This document shows positions 57,322 through 64,000 of a stretch of DNA of 64,000 bases, in pieces. The DNA is taken from the NCBI GenBank assembly GCA_963791495.1, contig CAWBST010000017.1, positions 1 through 64,000 of the forward strand, in the 5' to 3' direction. Each line of letters opens with the position of its first letter. Positions within the stretch are counted from its first letter, which is position 1. The stretch comes from JAMXLO01 sp963791495. GTDB lineage: Bacteria > Pseudomonadota > Alphaproteobacteria > Acetobacterales > Acetobacteraceae. The translations under genes were made by a program, and so were the position numbers. The notes below the pieces were generated by a model, which ran no database searches, had not been told where the DNA came from, and saw only the letters and a list, made by a program, of their open reading frames with translations.

Positions 57322-58520
57322 TGGATTTCGCGCTCAGCGAGGATCAGAAACGCCTACAGCAACGTTGCCTGGAACTGGCCGCCGACTTCGCCACCCGCTC
57401 ATCCGAACACGACCGTGACGCATCGCACCCGATCGAGAACTACGACCGTCTCCGGGCGGAAGGTTTTCTCAAACTCACAGTCGGCAAGGAATGGGGCGGA
57501 GCAGGCGCCAGCTTCCTCGACCACACGATCGCCTACGAAGCGCTGGGCCAGGGCTGCCCATCCACCGCACTCGCGTTCAACATGCATGCCTCGGTCGTCA
57601 TGCCGGTGTTGCAAAGCCCCGAGGTCGGCGATACCGCGAAAGAGCTGATCGCTGACCTGGTGGTGCGACAGCACAAACTGATCGGCGGCAATTTCTCTGA
57701 ACCCGGCACCACCTCGCTCATCGGCGAGCGTCCGCTCAGCGCTCGGGTGCGACGTGTGGAGGGCGGCTACAGCATCACCGGGCGCAAGATGTTCGCCTCG
57801 ATGCTGGAGGCCGCCGACCATGTCATGGTGATGGCGTATCCGGACGATGCCACCGATCCGTTCGCTGGCATGCTTCTGCTGGTGCCACACACCGCTGCAG
57901 GGCGGCGCGTCAACGCCAACTGGGACACTCTGGGTATGCGTGCGACGCGCAGTGACTCGCTGATCCTGGAGGATTGCCGCTTACCGGACAGCGCCGTGCT
58001 GTTCCACGCCGACGATACCAGGCGGTTTCGGCACGACTTCCTCAACTGGTTCTGGGGCTCCTATACGGCGGTGTATCTCGGCATTGCCGTCGCGGCGTAC
58101 GATGAGCTGCGCCGGGTGATGCATGCGCGACAGCCGCACGGCTACACACAGCCCCTCGCCTACCATCCGGATGTGCGTCGTCACGTTGCCGAACTGAGCA
58201 CCGATCTGGAGGCGGCACGGCTGATCACCTATCGCTCCGCATGGCTCAGCGACACCCAAGGACCGAGGGCGGAGACAACCGCGGCGCTGTATCGCGCAAA
58301 ATACATGGTGGGCGAGGCGGTCACCCGGATCACCCGGGTCGCACTGACGCTCGGCGGCGCGAACGGCATCTTCAAGGGTTCACGGCTCGAGCAGTTGTTC
58401 CGCGATGGCGCTATCGCTCCCATTCAACCGCCACCTGCCGACTTCTGCCTGTGGAGCATGGGCTTGCACGAACTCGGCCTCGATCCGGCGGACGTCCTGC
58501 CGCCGATGAAGCCACTCTGA
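57321..58520 (+). CDS. Acyl-CoA dehydrogenase family protein
   Basis: A 399-residue flavoprotein. 'MDFALSEDQKRLQQRCLELA' is the N-terminal helix, 'GFLKLTVGKEWGGAGASFLD' the next typical block. 'LIGGNFSEPGTTSLIGERPL' and 'GYSITGRKMFASMLEAADHV' are the flavin-binding middle domain. 'WDTLGMRATRSDSLILEDCR' and 'VALTLGGANGIFKGSRLEQL' complete it. The usual catalytic Glu before the last helix is not obvious, so the reaction may be other than acyl-CoA dehydrogenation, for example a monooxygenase of the DszC type. Coupled to the propeller gene. Confidence 0.85.
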   Translation: MDFALSEDQKRLQQRCLELAADFATRSSEHDRDASHPIENYDRLRAEGFLKLTVGKEWGGAGASFLDHTIAYEALGQGCPSTALAFNMHASVVMPVLQSPEVGDTAKELIADLVVRQHKLIGGNFSEPGTTSLIGERPLSARVRRVEGGYSITGRKMFASMLEAADHVMVMAYPDDATDPFAGMLLLVPHTAAGRRVNANWDTLGMRATRSDSLILEDCRLPDSAVLFHADDTRRFRHDFLNWFWGSYTAVYLGIAVAAYDELRRVMHARQPHGYTQPLAYHPDVRRHVAELSTDLEAARLITYRSAWLSDTQGPRAETTAALYRAKYMVGEAVTRITRVALTLGGANGIFKGSRLEQLFRDGAIAPIQPPPADFCLWSMGLHELGLDPADVLPPMKPL

Positions 58521-58529
58521 CCCCACTGT

Positions 58530-59384
58530 TCAAGTTGAGAGGCCGGTCTCGACGACCAGCACTGGGACTCCACGAGACGCCGCAATGTGCGCGGATATCG
58601 CGGCATCGTCCGCGCCGCATGCTCCGCGTGCCAGCACGACCAGCCGCTCGCTGCTCGTGCCCAGCCCTTGCAGGACATCCTCCGGCGCCACGCCGCGGAT
58701 ACTGCGGGTGGCAATCCGTCGTGACGCCAGCCCCGTGGACCGCGCCTGCTCGGCCGCTGCCTTGGCGAGCTCCGCTGTTCCCCAGATCAGCAACAGAAGT
58801 GACTCCCCCGCCGCCGCCGCGATCCGCGCCGCAATAGCGAGAGCGGGATCCGATTCGGCGCAGATCACAGCCGCCACCGATCCGGCCCTTCGCGCCAACA
58901 CCTGCGGCACCAGCATCACCGAGGCGCCGCAACCATGCGCTGCCTCCAGCCAATGCGCCGTGGCGTGAACCAGGCGCTCCGCCGGCAGTCGCGGCTGCGC
59001 AACTACGATGATGTCGCCAGCATGCGATGTGGCGGCGAAGAACAATGTCGGATCGCCGCTGACCATCTCGAACAGCTGCGTGACTCCGAGTGTCGCCGCC
59101 ACCTCATCGAGCAACCGTCGAGCCTCGGCTGCGGCGGCGTGCTGCTCCTCGACAAGCTTCTGGCGATCCAGCTTCTGCCACTCACCAATTCCTAAACGGA
59201 ACTCACGAATGAACGGCAGCTCCGCCAAGCCCGACAGCGCCTCGTCTTCCAGGAAGACGCCGTGCAGCGCAACCCCAAGCATCTGCGCGAGCTCCGCCGC
59301 CGCACGAATGAGCGCGCGCTCGGTCGCACCATGATGCAGCTGTAAGATGACGCGGCGCTGCTGCGGTTCGATCGCCATGCTCAT
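58530..59384 (-). CDS. Universal-stress-like two-domain protein
   Basis: A 284-residue cytosolic protein. 'RRVILQLHHGATERALIRAA' and 'HAGDIIVVAQPRLPAERLVH' resemble the alpha/beta UspA fold; a second related half follows ('VAAVICAESDPALAIAARIA', 'RLVVLARGACGADDAAISAH'). It lacks a clear G-x2-G-x9-G-S/T ATP motif, so the Usp label is tentative. Its ATG overlaps the stop of the Lon-like gene (ATGA), so the two are made together; it may be a partner or regulator of that protease. Confidence 0.55.
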   Translation of the reverse strand: MSMAIEPQQRRVILQLHHGATERALIRAAAELAQMLGVALHGVFLEDEALSGLAELPFIREFRLGIGEWQKLDRQKLVEEQHAAAAEARRLLDEVAATLGVTQLFEMVSGDPTLFFAATSHAGDIIVVAQPRLPAERLVHATAHWLEAAHGCGASVMLVPQVLARRAGSVAAVICAESDPALAIAARIAAAAGESLLLLIWGTAELAKAAAEQARSTGLASRRIATRSIRGVAPEDVLQGLGTSSERLVVLARGACGADDAAISAHIAASRGVPVLVVETGLST

Positions 59385-61780
59385 GTCCTGCCTGGTGCGA
59401 ACGCCTGGCGGACCTTGGCGAATGCAGCCAGCCTGTCCTCGACCAGCCTGTTCACGCTGCCATCCGGATAGCGGCCATCGCTGCCGCGCTCCCCAGCACC
59501 GCGCGCAGTCAGCAACCGTACGCCTTCATCGATCGTGCGCACAGGATACACCGCGAACCGTCCTGCCGCGCAGGCCTCGACCACATCGGCGCGCAGCATC
59601 AGATGCTGTGCATTCGAGTGGGGTATCAGCACGCCCTGTGTTCCAGTCAGACCACGTGCGGCACAGACATCGAAGAATCCCTCGATCTTCTCGTTCACGC
59701 CACCAATCGCTTGCACCATGCCGTGCTGATCGACCGACCCGGTCACCGCCAAATCCTGCCGCAGCGGCACCTCAGCGAGCGCCGACAGCAGCGAATAGAG
59801 CTCTGCGGACGAAGCACTGTCGCCTTCGACACCCCCGTATGACTGCTCGAACACGAGACTGGCATACAGCGACATGGGTACATCGAGTGCATAGCGGCCG
59901 GCGAGGAATCCGCTCAGGATCAGCACGCCCTTCGAGTGGATCGGCCCGCCGAGTTCAACCTCGCGCTCGATATCCACAATGCGCCCAGTGCCCGGCCGCA
60001 CCCGCGCCGAGATCCGCGTCGGCCGGCCAAACGCGTGGCCGGCCAGTGCCATCACGCTGAGGCCGTTGACCTGCCCGACGCTGCTCCCCGTCGTGTCGAT
60101 CAGCGCGATGTCGCGCAGGATCATCTCGCGGGCACGCTCCTCCACGCGCGCGGCACGGCGACGTTGCTGAGCGATCGCCCGCTCGACACAGTCGCGCGTA
60201 ATCACGTCGCACCCCGCCTGCTGGGAACAATGCGAGGCCTCCGCCACCAGGTCATGGATGCTCTCGACCAGCAGCGTCAGCTTGCTGGCATCGTCGGCCA
60301 GCCGTGCCGCCTGCTCGATTACGCGCGCCACGCCACCGCGATCCAGCGGCAGCAAGCCGGCATTCGCCGCGATCGTGCCGATCAGCCGCGCGATCATCGC
60401 CTCGCTCGAGGGCGAGCGGTCGACATCGTCGTCAAAGTCGGCAAGCACCTTGAAGTGCTGCGCGGTATCCGGATCCATTGATGCGAGCAGGTAGTAAAGT
60501 GTGCGGTCGCCGAACAGCACGATCTTCACATCGAGCGGGATCGGATCCGGTTCGAGCGTGACGGTCGTGCTCATCCCCACGAATCGCGCGGCATCCTCGA
60601 TGACGATTTCCTGCCGCAGCAGGGCACGCTTCAGTGCCGCCCAGCTCAGCGGTTCTGCGAGCAGGTTACGCAGATCGATCATGATCGCGCCGCCGTTGGC
60701 GCGATGCAGACTGCCCGGCTTGATCAGCCGAAAATTGGTCACCAGTGCACCCTGCACCGCGAGATGCTCGATGCGACCGACGAGATTGCTCAGCGTCGGA
60801 TGAACTTCCTCGACCACCGGACCGCCGGTCTGACCGTCCTCGCGCGTGATCAGCACGTTGACCTCGTAGCGATCGAACAGCCCGCCGACCGGTGCAGTCC
60901 GCTCCTCACCGGCTGACTGCGGCGCGATGAACAATGCGACGTTCTCCATGATGTCGGCTCGGATCGCTTCCAGGTGCTGCGTCACTTTCGACAGGTCGGC
61001 GAACTGTGCCTTGCACTCCTCGATCGGCTGCGCGATGGCGAAGCGAGCCATCTCCTGATCCAGCGTCCGCACCGCGTCGCGCAGTGCGCGCTCCTGCCGC
61101 GGCAGCCCGCGCAGCGTGTCTTCCAGGTCCTTCTCCAGCTCCTCAATTGCAGCCTGCACCTCGTGCTGCCGCTCCGCCGGCCAGGCGTTGAAGTCGGCAG
61201 GCTGCACCACCTGGCCATCCTTCATCGGCGCCATCGCGAAACCCATCGGCGTGCGCAGAATCGCGACGCCCTTGGACGTCGCCTTGTCACGCACCGCGGT
61301 GAAACTGTGCTCGTTGCGGTTGCGGATCTCCTGCTCGATGCCGCTACGACGCTTCTGGTAGTCCTCGCTCTCGAATGCAGCCGGCATCGAGACCTTCAGG
61401 TCGTCGATCAGATGATCGAGCGCCTTGTCCAGCGCCGGCGCCCGCCCGGGCGGCAGTGCGATCGCCACGGGCCGATGCGGCGCCGCGAAGTTGTTGACGT
61501 AGACCCAGTCCGACGGCTTCTCGCGCCGGCTCGCCGCGTCTTCCAACAGGGAGCGTACCGAATCCTCGATATGCGCGCCATTCGCGCCGATGGCGAAGAT
61601 GTTGAAGCCGCGCACCGCCATCTCTGTGCCGAAGCGGATCGCCTCATGCGCGCGCGGCTGTTCGGCGAACCCGTGCAGCGGCGCCAGTTCGCGCGTAGTG
61701 GCGAAGTCCAGCGCCGCGATATCGGCCGCCCGATACAGCCGATCGGGCGGCAGCGGCAGGACGGGGTCGTCAGTTGACAT
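59381..61780 (-). CDS. Lon-like protease (LonB/YcbZ type) without a clear Walker A motif
   Basis: A 799-residue protein from the ATG at 61780 (MSTDDPVLPLPPDRL). The N-terminal part has 'GFAEQPRAHEAIRFGTEMAV' and 'RGFNIFAIGANGAHIEDSVR'. Where related proteins have a G-x4-G-K-[ST] loop, this one reads IGANGAHIED. A long coiled-coil insert spans about 130-260. The C-terminal S16 domain is complete: 'GGVEGDSASSAELYSLLSAL' has the catalytic Ser and 'QAIGGVNEKIEGFFDVCAAR' the catalytic Lys. It resembles the LonB and YcbZ/LonH groups. ATP use is doubtful; peptidase activity is likely. Translationally coupled to the downstream stress-like gene. Confidence 0.85.
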   Translation of the reverse strand: MSTDDPVLPLPPDRLYRAADIAALDFATTRELAPLHGFAEQPRAHEAIRFGTEMAVRGFNIFAIGANGAHIEDSVRSLLEDAASRREKPSDWVYVNNFAAPHRPVAIALPPGRAPALDKALDHLIDDLKVSMPAAFESEDYQKRRSGIEQEIRNRNEHSFTAVRDKATSKGVAILRTPMGFAMAPMKDGQVVQPADFNAWPAERQHEVQAAIEELEKDLEDTLRGLPRQERALRDAVRTLDQEMARFAIAQPIEECKAQFADLSKVTQHLEAIRADIMENVALFIAPQSAGEERTAPVGGLFDRYEVNVLITREDGQTGGPVVEEVHPTLSNLVGRIEHLAVQGALVTNFRLIKPGSLHRANGGAIMIDLRNLLAEPLSWAALKRALLRQEIVIEDAARFVGMSTTVTLEPDPIPLDVKIVLFGDRTLYYLLASMDPDTAQHFKVLADFDDDVDRSPSSEAMIARLIGTIAANAGLLPLDRGGVARVIEQAARLADDASKLTLLVESIHDLVAEASHCSQQAGCDVITRDCVERAIAQQRRRAARVEERAREMILRDIALIDTTGSSVGQVNGLSVMALAGHAFGRPTRISARVRPGTGRIVDIEREVELGGPIHSKGVLILSGFLAGRYALDVPMSLYASLVFEQSYGGVEGDSASSAELYSLLSALAEVPLRQDLAVTGSVDQHGMVQAIGGVNEKIEGFFDVCAARGLTGTQGVLIPHSNAQHLMLRADVVEACAAGRFAVYPVRTIDEGVRLLTARGAGERGSDGRYPDGSVNRLVEDRLAAFAKVRQAFAPGRT

Positions 61781-61829
61781 CCCCGTGAGTTTGGCGCGTC
61801 CCCTGACTTTCGGCAAACGCCTCGTTCGG

Positions 61830-62090
61830 TCAGGCGTACGCAGCCTGGGCGGTGCGATCGAGCCGGCTGGTCATGTATCCGAGGTGACGCAGCACCACCG
61901 GCACGGCGGGGCGCGGCGGCAGCGGCGCGTCCTGCAGGACGCCAAGCCAGCTCTGCCAGTCGTCGCTCGTCAGGCCGAGCGAGCGGCGCAGACGGTCGGC
62001 ATCCGTGCCGGTCCGTTCGGCCACGCTCAAGAACTGGCGCAGCTCCTGCCTCACGACATCGGTTGGAGAAAGGTGTCTGGCGTGTGACAT
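61830..62090 (-). CDS. Small hypothetical protein upstream of the Lon-like gene
   Basis: 86 residues: 'MSHARHLSPTDVVRQELRQF', 'TGTDADRLRRSLGLTSDDWQ', 'SWLGVLQDAPLPPRPAVPVV'. A small helical protein with a possible HTH-like middle. ATG at 62090 has GGGGAGA upstream. It precedes the Lon-like gene by 50 bases on the same strand, so it may belong to that operon as an adaptor or regulator. No family recognised. Confidence 0.65.
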   Translation of the reverse strand: MSHARHLSPTDVVRQELRQFLSVAERTGTDADRLRRSLGLTSDDWQSWLGVLQDAPLPPRPAVPVVLRHLGYMTSRLDRTAQAAYA

Positions 62091-62210
62091 GAAGTGTCTC
62101 CCCGGCTCAGGATTTGCGCCATCGTGGTCATCCAAAGGGCCCCAGTCGTTGACCTACGTCACACTTCGCGTCGAAATCCGCGGGCAAAGCCGAAAAAGGG
62201 AAGGAACCCC

Positions 62211-63032
62211 ATGCCGAGCGCTCAACCTCCCGGTTGGCCCGCCGACAAGCCCCTGGCGATATCGGTGAACGTGATGCTGGAGGGCTGGGCCGAAGGCAGC
62301 GCCCCCGGCATCGGCCCGATGGGCAATCCGCTGAAGCCGGGTGTGACCGATCTGCAGGCGCTGTCCTGGGCGGAGTATGGCCCGAAGGTCGGCGCCTGGC
62401 GGCTGCTCGACCTGCTGGATCGCGAGCACGTACGGGCGGTGTTCTACACCAGCGGCGTGGTCGCCGAGCACTATCCCGACCTGCCGGCGGCGATCACCGC
62501 GAGCGGCCATGCGGTGGCGGCGCACGGCTGGAGCCAGGGCACTCTGCCGGCGTATCAGTCCGAGGACGCCGAACGCGACGATATCGCTCGCTGCGTCGCG
62601 GTTCTGCGGCGCGCCGCCGGGCAGCGGCCGGGCGGCTGGCTGAGCCCGCGCTGCACGCCGAGCGCTCACACCTCGCGCCTGCTCGCCCGAGCCGGGTTCC
62701 GCTGGCATGCCGACACGTTCGACGCGGACCTCCCGTACAACATCGATACACCAGACGGGCCGCTGGTCGGCATGCCATTCACCATGGAGGTGAACGACAT
62801 GCCGCTCTACGTGCGCTACGGCAACGAGCCGGACGCGTTCACCCGCACTCTGGCACGGATCGTGGAGGGCTGGGATCGACTGGGTAATCCCGCGGCGTGT
62901 CTCGACATCACGGTGCACGCACACGTCTTTGGCCGTCCGTATGGCGCGATCGCGCTGCTCGATTCGCTTGCGCTGGTGCGCCGGCACGACCACTGCTGGC
63001 TTACCGACCACGCGCAACTCGCGGCATTGTAG
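62211..63032 (+). CDS. Polysaccharide deacetylase family protein (PuuE-like)
   Basis: A 273-residue NodB-fold protein. 'DKPLAISVNVMLEGWAEGSA' is the opening typical of the PuuE-like branch. 'HVRAVFYTSGVVAEHYPDLP' and 'ASGHAVAAHGWSQGTLPAYQ' carry the HG-W metal motif. 'CVAVLRRAAGQRPGGWLSPR' and 'GFRWHADTFDADLPYNIDTP' follow. 'CLDITVHAHVFGRPYGAIAL' has the late His motif. The usual first Asp pair is absent, so catalysis may be altered. The PuuE branch includes cofactor-independent allantoinases. Site AGGGAAGGA. Confidence 0.82.
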   Translation: MPSAQPPGWPADKPLAISVNVMLEGWAEGSAPGIGPMGNPLKPGVTDLQALSWAEYGPKVGAWRLLDLLDREHVRAVFYTSGVVAEHYPDLPAAITASGHAVAAHGWSQGTLPAYQSEDAERDDIARCVAVLRRAAGQRPGGWLSPRCTPSAHTSRLLARAGFRWHADTFDADLPYNIDTPDGPLVGMPFTMEVNDMPLYVRYGNEPDAFTRTLARIVEGWDRLGNPAACLDITVHAHVFGRPYGAIALLDSLALVRRHDHCWLTDHAQLAAL

Positions 63033-63077
63033 CTGGCAATGGAAGCGCTCCGGTAAACCAATAATGAGGAGAGAACA

Positions 63078-63518
63078 GTGCCGAAGATCCTACTGCTGCA
63101 GGGCGCCAATCTCACGTTTCTGGGGCGGCGCGAACCGGAGATCTATGGCTCGACCACGCCGTCTGAACTTGACGCGACGCTCCAACGCCATGCGCGGGAT
63201 CACGGCTACCAGCTGGAGATCTTCTACACCAATGTCGAAGGCGAAGCGATCAACCGCATCTATCGGGCAACAGAGGAGGGCTTCGATGGGCTGGTCATGA
63301 ACCCGGCCGGATTTACCTATGCGGGATTTGCTCTGAAGGATTGCATAAAGGGTGCGGCGCTGCCGTATGTCGAGGTCCATATCAGCAGCCTTGCCAAGCG
63401 CAACATACACTGCGTCCTGTCGGACGTTGCGGAAGGAATGATCACCGGCTTCGGGATGCATTCCTATATTCTCGGTCTCGACGCGATGTTGGAAGTCCTC
63501 AGAAGAAGGGCTGCCTGA
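63078..63518 (+). CDS. AroQ-like (type II 3-dehydroquinate dehydratase family) protein
   Basis: A 146-residue protein starting at GTG after GAGGAGAGAA. 'ILLLQGANLTFLGRREPEIY' keeps the family Asn, Arg and Tyr; 'PYVEVHISSLAKRNIHCVLS' keeps one catalytic His. The second essential His, in the usual [YL]-T-H-T-S block, is replaced: here the block reads 'NPAGFTYAGFALKDCIKGAA', with Tyr. The Arg-rich lid 'REEFRHHS' is also changed. It is therefore a divergent paralogue that may not dehydrate 3-dehydroquinate. It lies 45 bases after the deacetylase gene and is probably co-transcribed. Confidence 0.82.
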   Translation: MPKILLLQGANLTFLGRREPEIYGSTTPSELDATLQRHARDHGYQLEIFYTNVEGEAINRIYRATEEGFDGLVMNPAGFTYAGFALKDCIKGAALPYVEVHISSLAKRNIHCVLSDVAEGMITGFGMHSYILGLDAMLEVLRRRAA

Positions 63519-63605
63519 CGGCGAACAGATCCGGAACGTCTGCACATCGCGCGCCGTAGACGCCTCGCCGCTGTCGCTGGCCACCACAGCGCCTGTACGA
63601 CGTTG

Positions 63606-63633
63606 TTGACAGGGGGCTTCGCAGTCTTATCTA
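63606..63633 (+). promoter_or_regulatory. Sigma-70-like promoter of the Nramp gene
   Basis: TTGACA at 63606-63611 and TATCTA at 63628-63633 with a 16-base spacer. This places the transcription start inside the palindrome that follows. Confidence 0.55.
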
Positions 63634-63637
63634 GTAG

Positions 63638-63659
63638 GAATGTAGCCAAGGCTACATTC
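63638..63659. promoter_or_regulatory. Perfect palindromic operator, probably for a Mn/Fe regulator
   Basis: GAATGTAGCC-AA-GGCTACATTC is a perfect 10+2+10 palindrome just after the -10 element of the Nramp gene. Its size and 'TAGCC..GGCTA' core resemble binding sites of DtxR/MntR-type metal repressors, which commonly control mntH. The regulator assignment is inference. Confidence 0.65.
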
Positions 63660-63697
63660 TGTGGGAGTGGGTTCATAGTATGGTCGTGGCTGCATGA

Positions 63698-64000
63698 GCC
63701 AGAGTCTCGGTACAGCGGGCAAGCCTGACGGACCGCACGGTCGCCGCCGGCCGCGAGACGCTGGCCGGTCGCCGGCGCGGCCTGCGCGGCTTCCTGCCGT
63801 TCGCCGGTCCAGCGGTCATCGCCTCGATCGCCTACATGGATCCCGGCAACTTCGCCACCAACATCCAGGGCGGTGCGCAGTTCGGCTACTTGCTGCTGTG
63901 GGTTGTCCTGCTGGCCAACCTGGTTGCGATGCTGTTCCAGGCGCTCTCGGCAAAGCTGGGCATCGTCACCGGCCGAAGCCTCGCGCAACTCTGTCGCACG
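63698..64000 (+). CDS. mntH: Nramp-family divalent metal transporter, partial 5' end
   Basis: The first ~100 codons of an Nramp Mn2+/Fe2+:H+ symporter that runs off the window. 'RGFLPFAGPAVIASIAYMDP' and GNFATNIQGGAQFGYLLLW contain the conserved D-P-G-N metal site of helix 1. 'FQALSAKLGIVTGRSLAQLC' follows. The start is unclear: in the coding frame an ATG at 63680 is followed after five codons by TGA at 63695. The ATG at 63694 is in another frame. Either a non-ATG start, a nonsense change or an indel affects the 5' end. Confidence 0.82.

Overview
The window looks like chromosomal DNA of a GC-rich alphaproteobacterium, most likely Acetobacteraceae or a close relative. The evidence is the codon usage, a groESL operon with both a CIRCE operator and an RpoH-like promoter, and protein families common in that group. 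This placement is inference; there is no rRNA gene to confirm it.

Layout. (1) 1-2.5 kb: end of a sugar ABC-transporter operon (permease, binding protein) behind a decayed LacI-type regulator, plus a divergent cupin gene. (2) 2.7-39.0 kb: a candidate island bounded by two 26-bp direct copies of a tRNA-Pro-like 3' end (2744-2769, 38982-39007), with a frameshifted tyrosine integrase beside the right copy. Its left part is a surface-glycan locus: an RTX-like beta-roll protein, glycosyltransferases, methyltransferases and a GH99-like protein. From 6.7 to 18.6 kb every recognisable gene in it is broken by several frameshifts, while 18.6-25.1 kb is intact. Its right part (25-38 kb, all on the minus strand) is a plasmid- or phage-like module: Rep, AlpA-like regulator, a DnaC-like protein without a P-loop, RecT, a PGN_0703-type nuclease, and ArdC. 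It is hit by three insertion sequences (two IS630 types, one IS3 type). (3) 39.0-40.4 kb: two joined gene remnants, a degraded copy of the 22.96-kb gene and the 3' part of a SigJ-like sigma factor.

(4) 40.4-64 kb: ordinary chromosome, mostly intact. It holds a VOC protein, an HpcH/HpaI aldolase, a MetE-like protein coupled to an MHS transporter, a GST, a broken amidohydrolase, a HisC aminotransferase, a GMC oxidoreductase, a Baeyer-Villiger-type monooxygenase with a 3' frameshift, a DUF427 protein, an enoyl-CoA hydratase, a cyclopropane-fatty-acid synthase and groES-groEL. After these come an Asp-box propeller coupled to an acyl-CoA dehydrogenase, a Lon-like protease lacking a Walker A motif coupled to a stress-type protein, a PuuE-like deacetylase, an AroQ-like protein missing a catalytic His, and the start of an Nramp manganese transporter behind a perfect palindrome.

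All calls come from reading the sequence. Frameshifts may be real decay or consensus errors, but their concentration in one block argues for decay of that block.
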